This document shows, piece after piece, positions 35,115 to 44,278 of a stretch of 47,903 nucleotides of DNA; the first letter of the stretch is position 1; the number at the start of each line of letters is the position of its first letter. Both the position numbers and the translations under genes were made by a program. Location: assembly GCA_947450645.1 (NCBI GenBank), contig CANFWH010000014.1, forward strand, positions 1-47,903, written 5' to 3'. Source of the DNA: Comamonadaceae bacterium. Its GTDB lineage: Bacteria; Pseudomonadota; Gammaproteobacteria; Burkholderiales; Burkholderiaceae_C. A model generated the notes under the pieces. It ran no database searches and was not told where the DNA came from. It was given only the letters and a program-made list of their open reading frames with translations.

Positions 35115-36092
35115 ATGATTGATCCTCGCGACATCCTCTTAGGCGCTCAAGCGGGTGCCGTCCACATTCCCGTCTGCGACCATTACAGCGGTGTCGAAGT
35201 ACGGATGAAAAAGAGCTTGGCTCTGCAAGCGGAGATGACCGAAGAGTTTGGTGCGTGCGTGGTTGATGTGACGTTGGACTGCGAAGACGGCGCACCTGTG
35301 GGCGGCGAGGTGGATCATGCGCATCTGGTCTCAGAGCTGGCGCTGAGAGCTGCATCTGGCGCACGGGTTGCGGTGCGTGTGCATCCGATAGACGAAGCAT
35401 CGTTTCAATCGGATGTGCAAATCATTGTCAAAAAAGCAGGCGCTCGTCTCTCGCACATCATGCTGCCTAAGATTGAATGCGCTGCCGATATCGACAAAGC
35501 CCTTGTATCTATTGATGCAGCAGGCGGTTCGCATTTGCCAATTCATGTGCTGGTCGAGTCGTCGCATGCCATCCACAAGGTCTTTGAAATTGCCGCGCAT
35601 CCGCGCTTGCAGTCCATTGGCTTTGGCGTAATGGACTTTGTGTCGAGTCACGGCGGCGCGATTCCTGCCTCAGGCATGAGTGGCATGGGACAGTTCCAGC
35701 ATCCGCTGGTGATTCGTGCCAAGCTTGAGATTGCTGCGGCTTGTCACGCCTTTGGCAAGACGCCATCTCACTGCGTGTTTACCGAATTTAAAGACGTGGA
35801 AGCCTTATCCCGTGCGGCTTCCAAGGCATCTCAAGAACTTGGCTACACACGCATGTGGAGCATTCATCCTGACCAAATCCGTCCGATTTTGAAAGCCTTT
35901 GCGCCGACCGAGTCCGAGATTGAAACGGCGGCGAACCTGCTTGAAGCGGCAGCTAAAGTGGACTGGGCACCGATTAGTTTTGCGGGTGCGCTGCATGACC
36001 GTGCCAGCTACCGCTACTTTTGGCAAGTGATTGAGCGCGCACATGCCACAGGACGCGCTATTCCCAGTAACATGAGCGTTTATTTTTCTTAA
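35115..36092 (+). CDS. HpcH/HpaI (CitE-like) CoA ester lyase
   Basis: This 325-residue barrel protein is of the citrate lyase beta / malyl-CoA lyase superfamily. Motifs include VTLDCEDGAPVGGEVDHAHLV, where the acidic residue binds metal, VRVHPIDEASFQ, and HIMLPKIECAADID. A C-terminal RMWSIHPDQIRPI fits the malyl/citramalyl-CoA lyase group. Between mdh and acnB it might cleave malyl-CoA, citramalyl-CoA or a similar ester; the genuine substrate is not settled by sequence. No citC, citD or citF genes accompany it, so a citrate lyase complex role is unlikely. Confidence 0.87.
   Translation: MIDPRDILLGAQAGAVHIPVCDHYSGVEVRMKKSLALQAEMTEEFGACVVDVTLDCEDGAPVGGEVDHAHLVSELALRAASGARVAVRVHPIDEASFQSDVQIIVKKAGARLSHIMLPKIECAADIDKALVSIDAAGGSHLPIHVLVESSHAIHKVFEIAAHPRLQSIGFGVMDFVSSHGGAIPASGMSGMGQFQHPLVIRAKLEIAAACHAFGKTPSHCVFTEFKDVEALSRAASKASQELGYTRMWSIHPDQIRPILKAFAPTESEIETAANLLEAAAKVDWAPISFAGALHDRASYRYFWQVIERAHATGRAIPSNMSVYFS
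35804..35818 (+). repeat. CTTATCC-N5-GGC motif, copy 6 (best copy)
   Basis: The spacer is CGTGC. It is framed by a perfect 7-bp inverted repeat, GGAAGCC and GGCTTCC. The left side CGTGGAAGCCTTA is also identical to 13 bases of the copy at 17112. It encodes ALSRAAS in the CitE-like lyase. Confidence 0.65.
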
Positions 36093-36102
36093 AGGGACAC
36101 TA

Positions 36103-36492
36103 ATGAAACGCTTTTCGACTTTGCTTGTTACTGGTTTATTGGGTTTGAGTGGTGCATTTGCACAAAAGGTACCGCCCACGCCTGTCAAACCCTTATATCC
36201 AGTGGCCTTGGGGACTATTCCCTGCGCGGACAAAGCATCTGTCACGATTGGTGAGAGCAAGGAGCACCTCGATCAATACGACATCACGATTGGCAAAGCG
36301 CATTATGTTGCTGCACGAATTTCTACGGATTCTGGTGCCGTGAAGTTGGAAGATAAACAAAATGGAATTGTGTGGCTGCAGATGTCTAACAAATCGATGC
36401 TGTTTAACGAAAAACTTGGAAAGCGTCTTGCTACCGACTGCCAAAACGAACAGCAAAAAATAATCCAAAAAGAACTGGATGCTGTCCACTAA
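36103..36492 (+). CDS. Small exported protein of unknown function between citE-like and acnB
   Basis: No named family is recognised. The 129-residue product has a clear signal peptide with cleavage expected after AFA (residue 20), so the mature protein is about 109 residues and periplasmic. It has two cysteines in the mature part, Cys41 and Cys113, which could form a disulphide. The body looks beta-rich and ends in a charged helix (NEQQKIIQKELDAVH). The start has AAAGGGAC upstream. Its tight position, 10 bp after the lyase gene and 35 bp before acnB, suggests expression with TCA genes, but I cannot say why. Confidence 0.8.
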   Translation: MKRFSTLLVTGLLGLSGAFAQKVPPTPVKPLYPVALGTIPCADKASVTIGESKEHLDQYDITIGKAHYVAARISTDSGAVKLEDKQNGIVWLQMSNKSMLFNEKLGKRLATDCQNEQQKIIQKELDAVH

Positions 36493-36527
36493 ACCCGTAA
36501 CTATTTTTTATTGAAGAGAGCACTATC

Positions 36528-39125
36528 ATGATTGAAGCCTACAACCAACACGTTGCCGAACGCGCCGCCATTGGCGTGCCAGCGCTGCCACTGACCGCCA
36601 AGCAAACAGCTGAAGTGATTGAGTTACTCAAAGCACCACCTGCTGGGCAAGAAGCGCAACTTTTAGACCTCATCACGCACCGCGTGCCTGCTGGCGTGGA
36701 CGATGCCGCGAAGGTGAAAGCGTCTTATCTTGCTGCGATTGCGCATGGCACAGAAAAATGCTCACTCATCTCTCGTGCTAAAGCGGTCGAACTCTTGGGC
36801 ACGATGGTGGGCGGCTACAACCTTACGCCTTTGATTGAGATGCTGGACGATGCCGAAGTGGGCGGTATCGCGGCAGCGGCCCTCAAGAAAACGCTCTTGA
36901 TGTTTGACCAGTTCCATGATGTGCAAGAAAAAGCCGAAAAAGGCAACGCGAACGCTAAAGCCGTGCTGCAAAGTTGGGCTGATGGCGAGTGGTTTACTAG
37001 CCGCCCTGAAGTGCCGCAAAGTATCCAATTGACCGTGTTTAAAGTGACGGGAGAAACCAATACGGACGACCTCTCGCCTGCGCCTGATGCGTGGAGTCGC
37101 CCGGACATTCCACTCCATGCGCTCGCGATGTTGAAGAACGCACGCGACGGCATCACACCAGAAGAAGATGGCAAGCGTGGCCCGATTCAAATGCTGAACG
37201 ACATGCGTGCCAAGGCCGACAAAGCGGGTCGTTTTATTGCCTATGTGGGCGATGTGGTTGGTACGGGTTCTAGCCGTAAATCAGCCACCAACAGCGTGCT
37301 GTGGTGGACGGGCGTGGATATTCCATTTGTGCCGAACAAACGTTTTGGCGGCGTGTGCCTTGGCACCGCGATTGCACCGATCTTTTACAACACCATGGAA
37401 GACTCGGGCGCATTGCCGATTGAACTCGACGTGAGCCAAATGAATATGGGCGACGAAATCGAGCTGCAGCCCTATGCTGGCAAGGCTTTAAAGGGTGGCA
37501 AGGTTGTGTCCGAGTTCCAAATCAAGAGCGATGTGCTGTTTGACGAAGTCCGCGCTGGTGGCCGTATTCCACTCATCATTGGCCGCAGCTTGACGGCTAA
37601 AGCCCGTGCTGCATTGGGCTTGCCGGCTTCTACATTGTTCCGCCTGCCTACCGCGCCTGTGGCATCTACAAAAGGCTTCACACTCGCACAAAAAATGGTG
37701 GGACGTGCTTGCGGCTTCCCCGAAGGTCAAGGCGTGCGTCCTGGTACTTATTGCGAACCCAAGATGACATCGGTTGGTTCGCAAGACACCACGGGCCCTA
37801 TGACTCGCGACGAGCTCAAAGACTTGGCTTGCCTTGGTTTTTCAGCCGATTTGGTGATGCAGTCCTTTTGCCACACAGCTGCCTATCCAAAGCCCGTGGA
37901 CGTGAAGACACACCACGAGTTGCCAGAGTTCATCAGCAATCGCGGCGGTATTTCGCTACGTCCTGGCGATGGCATCATTCATAGCTGGCTCAACCGCATG
38001 TTGTTGCCAGACACCGTAGGCACGGGTGGCGACAGCCACACGCGTTTCCCTATCGGTATCAGCTTCCCAGCAGGTTCTGGCTTAGTCGCCTTTGGTGCAG
38101 CCACTGGCGTGATGCCACTCGATATGCCTGAGTCGGTGCTGGTGCGCTTTAAAGGCCAAATGCAACCTGGCGTGACGCTGCGTGACTTGGTGCACGCCAT
38201 TCCGCTCTACGCTATCAAAGCAGGCTTGTTGACGGTTGCTAAGCAGGGCAAGAAAAACATTTTCTCGGGTCGCATCCTAGAGATTGAAGGCTTGCCAGAT
38301 TTAAAAATCGAACAAGCGTTTGAACTCGCCGATGCCTCTGCCGAGCGCTCTGCTGCAGGTTGTACCGTGGCACTCAACGACGCGCCCGTCAAAGAGTATT
38401 TGCAGTCCAACATTACACTGCTCAAATCCATGATTGCAGGCGGCTATGCAGATGCACGCACCATTGCTCGCCGCGTGAAAGAGATGGAAAAATGGCTCGC
38501 CAATCCAAGCTTACTCAAAGCCGATAAAGACGCAGAGTACACAGCTGTGATTGAGATCGATTTGAAAGAGATCACGGAGCCTATCGTTTGCTGCCCGAAC
38601 GACCCCGATGACGCGAAGACCTTATCCGACGTGGCCGGCAACAAGATTGACGAAGTGTTTATTGGTTCGTGCATGACCAACATCGGCCACTTCCGCGCAG
38701 CCTCTAAGCTGCTGGAAGGCAAGCGCGATATTCCCGTCAAACTGTGGATGGCACCACCCACCAAGATGGACGCAGCGCAACTCACCGCCGAAGGCCATTA
38801 CGGCGTGTTTGGCGCAGCGGGCGCGCGTATGGAAATGCCCGGCTGCTCGCTGTGCATGGGCAACCAAGCGCAAGTCAAAGAAGGCGCAACGGTTATGTCC
38901 ACCAGCACGCGGAACTTCCCGAATCGCTTAGGTAAAAACACCTTTGTGTATTTGGCGAGCGCCGAGCTATCGGCGATTGCATCCAAGATTGGACGCATCC
39001 CGACGCGCGAAGAGTATTTGGCAGACGTCGGCGTTATCAACAAAGACAGCGCCAATGTGTACAAGTACATGAACTTTGACAAGATGGAAGAGTTCCAAGC
39101 GGCGGCGGATACGGTGGCTGCGTAA
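36528..39125 (+). CDS. acnB: Aconitate hydratase B
   Basis: AcnB is the main TCA cycle aconitase, converting citrate to isocitrate with a 4Fe-4S cluster. At 865 residues it has full length. The AcnB-specific N-terminal HEAT-like domain (about residues 1-160) precedes the swivel domain ([20 protein letters not shown]). Cluster cysteines are in [12 protein letters not shown] and in [14 protein letters not shown] near the C-terminus. The gene ends the mdh run and is followed by a strong terminator. AcnB can also bind its own message in other bacteria; nothing here tests that. Confidence 0.98.
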   Translation: MIEAYNQHVAERAAIGVPALPLTAKQTAEVIELLKAPPAGQEAQLLDLITHRVPAGVDDAAKVKASYLAAIAHGTEKCSLISRAKAVELLGTMVGGYNLTPLIEMLDDAEVGGIAAAALKKTLLMFDQFHDVQEKAEKGNANAKAVLQSWADGEWFTSRPEVPQSIQLTVFKVTGETNTDDLSPAPDAWSRPDIPLHALAMLKNARDGITPEEDGKRGPIQMLNDMRAKADKAGRFIAYVGDVVGTGSSRKSATNSVLWWTGVDIPFVPNKRFGGVCLGTAIAPIFYNTMEDSGALPIELDVSQMNMGDEIELQPYAGKALKGGKVVSEFQIKSDVLFDEVRAGGRIPLIIGRSLTAKARAALGLPASTLFRLPTAPVASTKGFTLAQKMVGRACGFPEGQGVRPGTYCEPKMTSVGSQDTTGPMTRDELKDLACLGFSADLVMQSFCHTAAYPKPVDVKTHHELPEFISNRGGISLRPGDGIIHSWLNRMLLPDTVGTGGDSHTRFPIGISFPAGSGLVAFGAATGVMPLDMPESVLVRFKGQMQPGVTLRDLVHAIPLYAIKAGLLTVAKQGKKNIFSGRILEIEGLPDLKIEQAFELADASAERSAAGCTVALNDAPVKEYLQSNITLLKSMIAGGYADARTIARRVKEMEKWLANPSLLKADKDAEYTAVIEIDLKEITEPIVCCPNDPDDAKTLSDVAGNKIDEVFIGSCMTNIGHFRAASKLLEGKRDIPVKLWMAPPTKMDAAQLTAEGHYGVFGAAGARMEMPGCSLCMGNQAQVKEGATVMSTSTRNFPNRLGKNTFVYLASAELSAIASKIGRIPTREEYLADVGVINKDSANVYKYMNFDKMEEFQAAADTVAA
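38621..38635 (+). repeat. CTTATCC-N5-GGC motif, copy 7
   Basis: The spacer is GACGT. Only GACC and GGCC remain of the outer arms. It lies in acnB and encodes LSDVAG. Confidence 0.55.
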
Positions 39126-39147
39126 ATAACAAGTAGCTCACCAAAAT

Positions 39148-39182
39148 AAAAATCCCCTCGTCAAAAGCGAGGGGATTTTTTT
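39148..39182 (+). terminator. Rho-independent terminator between acnB and the convergent yqaA-like gene
   Basis: A 13-bp stem (AAAAATCCCCTCG at 39148-39160 with CGAGGGGATTTTT at 39168-39180) and a 7-base loop, with T-runs on both strands. It can serve both convergent genes. Confidence 0.95.
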
Positions 39183-39186
39183 ATGA

Positions 39187-39663
39187 TTAGTGAAAGAGTA
39201 AAAAAAATCCACCTGTATAGATAAGATAGCGCAGTCCTTTGCCAATGACCATATAGCCTACGCAAGGCCAAAAGGGTAGTTTCATCCAACCCGCCAGCGC
39301 AACCAAGGCATCACCCAGCAAGGGTATCCATGAAAAGAGGCAGGCTCTCGGCCCTAGTTTTGTTAGCCAAGTAAATGCGTGTTGATGTGTGCGTGAAGAT
39401 TTGAGCGCGGCAGTGACCTTTTTAAATCCAAAACCCATCCACCACGTGACCATGCTACCCAAAGTGTTGCCCAGTGTTGCTACGCCAATGAGTGGCCAAA
39501 ATAAATCAGGATGAATATTGAGGACTCCAAGAATAAAAGGCTCTGCGGGCAGAGGTAGAGCAGTAGCACTTAAAAACGCGACAAGTCCAGCGCCTGTGAG
39601 GCTGTTTGTTGGGATAGACAGCCATAACAATAGCTCGGTTATCCATGAAGGTATGGCTTGCAT
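39187..39663 (-). CDS. YqaA-type small DedA-superfamily membrane protein (VTT domain)
   Basis: The start at 39663 (MQAIPSWITELL) gives 158 residues; a longer frame overlaps the cardiolipin synthase gene and is rejected. Hydrophobic helices and the motif FLSATALPLPAEPFILGVL followed by GNTLGSMVTWWMGF match the YqaA branch of the DedA/VTT superfamily, thought to move lipids across the membrane. GPRACLFSWIPLLGDALVALAGWMKLPFWPC is the second conserved re-entrant region. It lies seven bases below the cardiolipin synthase gene, so a shared role in lipid handling is plausible. Confidence 0.87.
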   Translation of the reverse strand: MQAIPSWITELLLWLSIPTNSLTGAGLVAFLSATALPLPAEPFILGVLNIHPDLFWPLIGVATLGNTLGSMVTWWMGFGFKKVTAALKSSRTHQHAFTWLTKLGPRACLFSWIPLLGDALVALAGWMKLPFWPCVGYMVIGKGLRYLIYTGGFFLLFH

Positions 39664-39670
39664 GATGATC

Positions 39671-40993
39671 CTATAGCCAGTATTCCCACAAACGGGAAAA
39701 CCATTCTTTGAAGCGTAAGCCAAGTCCGCGGCGCTGCCAACGATCCAGCGTGATGCGTTCGGATGCGAGGAGGTCTTTATTGAACATGGCCTGAACTTGA
39801 CTGCCAAATTCGGCTCCTAACACAACGGCATTTAATTCTTGATTGTGGACAAAGCTGCGCCAATCCATGTTGGTCGATCCCACGCTAGCCCAGACGCCAT
39901 CAATGAGCGTAGTTTTGGAGTGCAAGATGACACCTTGCCGTTGATAAATGTTGACCCCTCTACGCAGCAATCGTGTGTAGTACGAACGCCCTGTATGAAA
40001 CACGAGTGAATGATTACTGGCACTGGGCAAAATTAAAGTGACATCAACTCCGCGCCGTGCAGCGGTCTCGAGTGCTTTCAATAATGGCGGATCCGGTGCG
40101 AAATACGCATTGGTGATGTAAATGCTTTCCTGTGCATGGCTGATGACGGATAGCAGTGTGGCGTAAATAAAACTTTGTGGCGCGTCAGGAGAGCTACCAA
40201 TAGCGCGGATGACTTGATCGCCAAGAGCCGTTGGCGCCGGAAAGTAGGCTTTGTTTGTCAAGGGGTATCCCTTTTGCCGTTCCCATGTCGCGATAAAAAG
40301 TTTTTGAAATTCAGCGACGATAGGCCCCATCAATTGCAGATCGGTATCACGCCATTCGATACTGCCTTTTTTTCGGGGTAGCCAAATTTTTCCAATCGAT
40401 CCTTCCGAATAAACACTGCTAATGTTGATGCCACCTAAAAATGCGATCTGGCCATCCACAATGAGAAGTTTTCTGTGATCGCGTTGATTTAGCGTCCAAC
40501 GTTTTTTTGCCTTAAATGGATTAATTGGATTGAACTCCAGTACATTGACCCCTGCCTCTTTCAAGCGCTCAAAAAAAACACGTGGTGTATGGAGCGTCCC
40601 CACGCTGTCGTGGATTAAGTTGACTTGAACGCCGTCCAGCTGCTTGTTGATTAGTGCCTGCGCAAATGCTTGGCCGATTGCATCGTCATCAAGGATGAAC
40701 GTCTCTAAATTGATATGGTCATTGGCGCCCCGAATGGCTGTGAGCATGGCCTCATAAGCAGCAGGACCATTTTGCAAAAGCTGGACTTGGTTGCCAACAG
40801 TCAACGCCGTCCCGACAATGGCTTCTTCTTGTGCTAAATGGTAATTAAAAATGCGATTGTTCGTGCTCATTGCTTTGAGACGATTCAAAATGACTTCGCT
40901 TTGAGCGGCTGAGAGCGCACCCTGAGCCCCAACAAACTTTAAAGCGGTTTTTGGCCGAGCCAGCTCGTCACTGTAATTCTTAAGTGGCCGCAT
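39671..40993 (-). CDS. clsB: Cardiolipin synthase B-like, phospholipase D family
   Basis: The enzyme has two phospholipase D signatures. The first contains His173, Lys175 and Asp180 (DHRKLLIVDG), the second His358, Lys360 and Asp365 (LHSKTTLIDG), each followed by the GG/GS-N pattern. Unlike ClsA it has no N-terminal transmembrane pair, matching the ClsB type, which condenses phosphatidylglycerol with another lipid. The first 14 bases overlap the end of the EEP-family gene. In Escherichia coli clsB (ybhO) also adjoins ybhP, the same pairing seen here. Confidence 0.92.
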   Translation of the reverse strand: MRPLKNYSDELARPKTALKFVGAQGALSAAQSEVILNRLKAMSTNNRIFNYHLAQEEAIVGTALTVGNQVQLLQNGPAAYEAMLTAIRGANDHINLETFILDDDAIGQAFAQALINKQLDGVQVNLIHDSVGTLHTPRVFFERLKEAGVNVLEFNPINPFKAKKRWTLNQRDHRKLLIVDGQIAFLGGINISSVYSEGSIGKIWLPRKKGSIEWRDTDLQLMGPIVAEFQKLFIATWERQKGYPLTNKAYFPAPTALGDQVIRAIGSSPDAPQSFIYATLLSVISHAQESIYITNAYFAPDPPLLKALETAARRGVDVTLILPSASNHSLVFHTGRSYYTRLLRRGVNIYQRQGVILHSKTTLIDGVWASVGSTNMDWRSFVHNQELNAVVLGAEFGSQVQAMFNKDLLASERITLDRWQRRGLGLRFKEWFSRLWEYWL

Positions 40994-41741
40994 GGCTAAG
41001 TTGAATGGATGCTGCCAAGGGCGCGTGATCGGAGAGATGAACCCATGGCTTTGATGGTAGATGGAGTGGGTTATGGCTTAACACGCCGCGCACATAAATT
41101 CGGTCTAATCGAAGTAGTGGCCACAGCGCCGGAAAGGTTCGAGCAGCATTGCCTTCGCAGTGCACAAACGTTTCAGTCAAGTTTGCGCTGTGAGCGAGCA
41201 ATGCGTGGGCACGTTGTCCCCAGTCATTAAAGTCTCCCGCGACGATGAGTGGCGACTCTGGTGGTACAACTTGGTGAATGAAGGTACTCAGCTGATTTAG
41301 CTGTTCCGTGCGGTGCGCACGCAATAAGTTCAAGTGAACGCAAATGACATGCAAGTGCGTGGGTAACGTCGGAATGGCAAGTTCGCAGTGCAAGAGACCA
41401 CGTCGCTCGGGTCCAGCTTGTGAAATGTCAAAGTTTTGCGTACGCACGATGGGAAATTTTGACAATACTGCATTGCCGTGGTGACCATGCGTATAAACCG
41501 AATTGCGACCATAGGCGAATTGTGACCAAATGGAGTCGGCCAAATATTCGTAATGCGGCTTATCGGTGAAGTTGTAGGTGCGTGCCGAGTGACGGGCATT
41601 GCGACCAGTAACTTCTTGCAAAAACACGATGTCAGCCCCAACGCTGCGCACCGCATCACGTAGCTCAGGCAATATGTACTGACGATTGAGCGCAGTAAAT
41701 CCTTTATGGATATTGACGGTCAGTACCTTAATCTGCAACAT
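40980..41741 (-). CDS. Endonuclease/exonuclease/phosphatase family protein (YbhP-like)
   Basis: The 253-residue protein has the EEP fold. LTVNIHKGF supplies the first metal-binding asparagine, VFLQEVTG the glutamate, IVAGDFNDW the Asp/Asn pair, and LDRIYVRG and LSDHAPLAAS the C-terminal Asp-His. It pairs with the cardiolipin synthase gene as ybhP does with ybhO, so a lipid phosphatase or phosphodiesterase role is possible, though unproven. It starts 17 bp after the MFS transporter gene. Confidence 0.88.
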   Translation of the reverse strand: MLQIKVLTVNIHKGFTALNRQYILPELRDAVRSVGADIVFLQEVTGRNARHSARTYNFTDKPHYEYLADSIWSQFAYGRNSVYTHGHHGNAVLSKFPIVRTQNFDISQAGPERRGLLHCELAIPTLPTHLHVICVHLNLLRAHRTEQLNQLSTFIHQVVPPESPLIVAGDFNDWGQRAHALLAHSANLTETFVHCEGNAARTFPALWPLLRLDRIYVRGVLSHNPLHLPSKPWVHLSDHAPLAASIQLSHAAT

Positions 41742-41758
41742 GCGTTATGTTAACAAGT

Positions 41759-42994
41759 TTATTTGATGCTCGGATGGATCGGCTCAAACAAAATTAATTT
41801 GAAGATTGCGATCTGTAACAATACAGCTAACAAACCGTTGATTAGTAATGCGGAGCGGATACCGATAAACCCAATTGAAAAGCCTGTCAACAATCCACCT
41901 AAAGCCATACCGCCGCGCATGACAAGCATAAAGAGGCTCACACTTTGACCACGAATGCTCGATGTGGCCGCAGTTTGTATTAAGGTGTTGGCCGAAGTGT
42001 TGCTCATCGTCATGGTATAGCCCGCAAGCACAAACAGTAGAGACAGTACCCACACCGAGTTGCATTGCGAGGCAAGCGTCACACATAAGCCATATGCGAT
42101 AGCAAAACTGGAGCAAATAGTACGTCTGTCGCGCTGCTCGCTTAGGCTCGATAGGTTGATGGCTCCTAGCAATCCACCCACGCCAAACGCGCCCATGACG
42201 AGGCTAAAGTGACTCACATCACCAGACAGAGCGACTTTGATCAGTATGGGACTAAACATCACTAAAGGCGCACAACACAGCCCCGAGACAAATACAGTTG
42301 CTAATGCTCTGCGCAGCATAGGTTGGCGCAGCACCTCCGCTACGTTTGCACGCAAAGTCCGCCATGACAATTCCGGTGCATCTAGCTGTGTGGGCGAATG
42401 CTTGGGCAATATCCACAGAGCTACCAATATAAACGGCACATAAGATAATGCACTAATACCAAATGCTCCTACGACTCCAAAGCCCGCAATGAGAACACCC
42501 GCAATAGCGGGTCCCAAAATGCGTGATAAATTGAACTGTGTTGCATTGAGTGCAAGACCAGCGGCAATTTGCTTTTTCTCCACTATGGACGGAACGATGG
42601 ATTGGAACGATGGCATAGACAAGCCATCTGTAATGCCTACTACTAAGGACAAAGTAATCACTATCCAAGGCTCAATCGTATGCGTTAACAAAGAAACTAC
42701 GAGGAGCACGGGGCATAACATTTGGAGCGACTGAAACTGCAAAATGGTATTGCGACGATTTTTTGCGTCAGCCAGGGCCCCTCCAATCAGGGTTAATAAA
42801 AAGACGGGTGCTGCTAAAGCAAACGCATCTAATCCTAAAAGGAATGGCGATGCTCCCAAGCTTAGTAATAGCCACGGCTGTGCAACTTGTTGTACCCACG
42901 TGCCAATGTTCGATAACAGGCAGCCAAACCAAAAGGTACCAAAATTACGGGTCCGTAGTAAGCGCATTGATTCAGTAAACGCACTGATAGACAT
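41759..42994 (-). CDS. MFS transporter (DHA3-like, EntS/MFS_3 family)
   Basis: This 411-residue carrier has about 12 hydrophobic helices. The N-terminal LLRTRNFGTFWFGCLLSNIGTWVQQVAQPWLLLSLG is typical of the MFS_3 branch, which includes enterobactin and macrolide exporters. IGGALADAKNRRNTI is the loop 2-3 motif, and GPAIAGVLIAGFG fits motif C of exporters. The ligand is unknown. It begins 38 bp below the tyrS stop in the same direction, and no siderophore genes are nearby. Confidence 0.85.
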   Translation of the reverse strand: MSISAFTESMRLLRTRNFGTFWFGCLLSNIGTWVQQVAQPWLLLSLGASPFLLGLDAFALAAPVFLLTLIGGALADAKNRRNTILQFQSLQMLCPVLLVVSLLTHTIEPWIVITLSLVVGITDGLSMPSFQSIVPSIVEKKQIAAGLALNATQFNLSRILGPAIAGVLIAGFGVVGAFGISALSYVPFILVALWILPKHSPTQLDAPELSWRTLRANVAEVLRQPMLRRALATVFVSGLCCAPLVMFSPILIKVALSGDVSHFSLVMGAFGVGGLLGAINLSSLSEQRDRRTICSSFAIAYGLCVTLASQCNSVWVLSLLFVLAGYTMTMSNTSANTLIQTAATSSIRGQSVSLFMLVMRGGMALGGLLTGFSIGFIGIRSALLINGLLAVLLQIAIFKLILFEPIHPSIK

Positions 42995-43032
42995 AGCTTC
43001 TTTGAAGTTGTGGGATACAGCAAGGCTGCTGC

Positions 43033-44265
43033 TTATACCAACGTCACCCTTACAAACTTGCGCTTACCCACCTGCACCACGTAAGTACCCGCTTCTAGCC
43101 TCTGGCCTTTATCCGCAACGACTTCAGAGTCCACGCGCACGCCGCCGCCATCGATCAGGCGATTGGCTTCTCCGTTGGAGGCCGCTAGGGACAAGGCTTT
43201 CAAGAGGGCGGCTATGCCAATCGGTGCGCCTCCCTCGAGTGTGTGAGTGACTTCGTCAATTTGATCGGGGATGCCACCTTTTGCGCGGTTGGTGAAGTCT
43301 TGCTCGGCTGCATCTGCTGCTGCGGCAGAGTGAAAACGCGCCGTGATTTCTTTAGCCAGCATCACCTTGGCATCGCGTGGATTTCTGCCTGCGTCCACCT
43401 CGGCTTTGAGCGCCGCAATATCGGCCTCAGATTTGAATGACAGCAAGGTGTACCACTTCCACATCAGCACGTCGGAGATGGACATGACTTTGGCGAACAT
43501 GGTGTTGGGCTCTTCGGTGATGCCGATGTAGTTGTTTTTACTTTTGGACATTTTGTCCACGCCATCTAAGCCCTCCAACAGTGGCATAGTGAGTATGCAC
43601 TGCGGCTCTTGACCGTATTCCACTTGCAAGTGGCGTCCCATGAGCAAGTTGAATTTTTGATCGGTGCCGCCCAGTTCTAAATCGCTTTTGAGCGCCACGC
43701 TGTCGTAGCCCTGCATCAGTGGATACAAGAATTCGTGCACGCTGATGGACTGTCCCGCTTTGTAGCGTTTATCGAAATCGTCGCGCTCCATCATGCGTGC
43801 CACGGTGTACTTGGCTGCTAGTTGGATCATGCCGCGCGCGCCCAGCGGGTCGCACCACTCGCTGTTGTAGCGGACTTCGGTTTTGCTTTTGTCCAGTACC
43901 AGCGTGGCTTGGTTGAAGTAAGTGGTGGCGTTGGCTTCAATCTGCTCGCGGGTTAGCGGTGGGCGCGTGCTGTTGCGGCCAGATGGATCGCCAATGGTGC
44001 TGGTGAAGTCACCAATTAAAAAGATCACGGTGTGCCCGAGGTCTTGCAGTTGGCGCATTTTGTTGAGCACCACGGTGTGCCCCAAATGCAGGTCGGGGGC
44101 GGTCGGGTCGAGTCCTAGTTTGATGCGGAGTGGGATGCCTGTGGCTTCAGATCGTGCTAGTTTTTTGAACCATTCGTTTTGCGGAAGGAGTTCGTTCACG
44201 CCGCGTAAGGTCACAGCCAGAGCAGCCTCTACGGCAGGGGAAATTTCAGTTTTCAAAGAGTTCAT
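43033..44265 (-). CDS. tyrS: Tyrosyl-tRNA synthetase
   Basis: The 410-residue class I synthetase has HLGH (residues 60-63) as the HIGH motif, KMSKS (238-242), and a C-terminal S4 RNA-binding domain ([16 protein letters not shown]). I set the start at 44265 (MNSLKTEIS); a longer frame to 44661 covers anmK and is rejected. No ribosome site precedes the start, and anmK begins only 12 bp away on the other strand, so its promoter must lie in anmK coding sequence. A TAAAAT box on the minus strand (44273-44278) would start transcription almost at the ATG. Confidence 0.97.
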   Translation of the reverse strand: MNSLKTEISPAVEAALAVTLRGVNELLPQNEWFKKLARSEATGIPLRIKLGLDPTAPDLHLGHTVVLNKMRQLQDLGHTVIFLIGDFTSTIGDPSGRNSTRPPLTREQIEANATTYFNQATLVLDKSKTEVRYNSEWCDPLGARGMIQLAAKYTVARMMERDDFDKRYKAGQSISVHEFLYPLMQGYDSVALKSDLELGGTDQKFNLLMGRHLQVEYGQEPQCILTMPLLEGLDGVDKMSKSKNNYIGITEEPNTMFAKVMSISDVLMWKWYTLLSFKSEADIAALKAEVDAGRNPRDAKVMLAKEITARFHSAAAADAAEQDFTNRAKGGIPDQIDEVTHTLEGGAPIGIAALLKALSLAASNGEANRLIDGGGVRVDSEVVADKGQRLEAGTYVVQVGKRKFVRVTLV

Positions 44266-44278
44266 ACAATTGATTTTA
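44265..44278. promoter_or_regulatory. Candidate overlapping divergent -10 boxes of tyrS and anmK
   Basis: On the plus strand TACAAT (44265-44270) points to anmK; on the minus strand TAAAAT (plus 44273-44278) points to tyrS. Each would start transcription within a base or two of its ATG. The -35 boxes are weak, so this is a pattern-based proposal only. Confidence 0.35.

Noticed and set aside
39618..39641. GTTATCC followed by TATGGCTTGC, resembling motif copy 4
   Set aside because: The first base differs and the spacing is five bases longer; it may be decayed, but it does not meet the rule used for counting.
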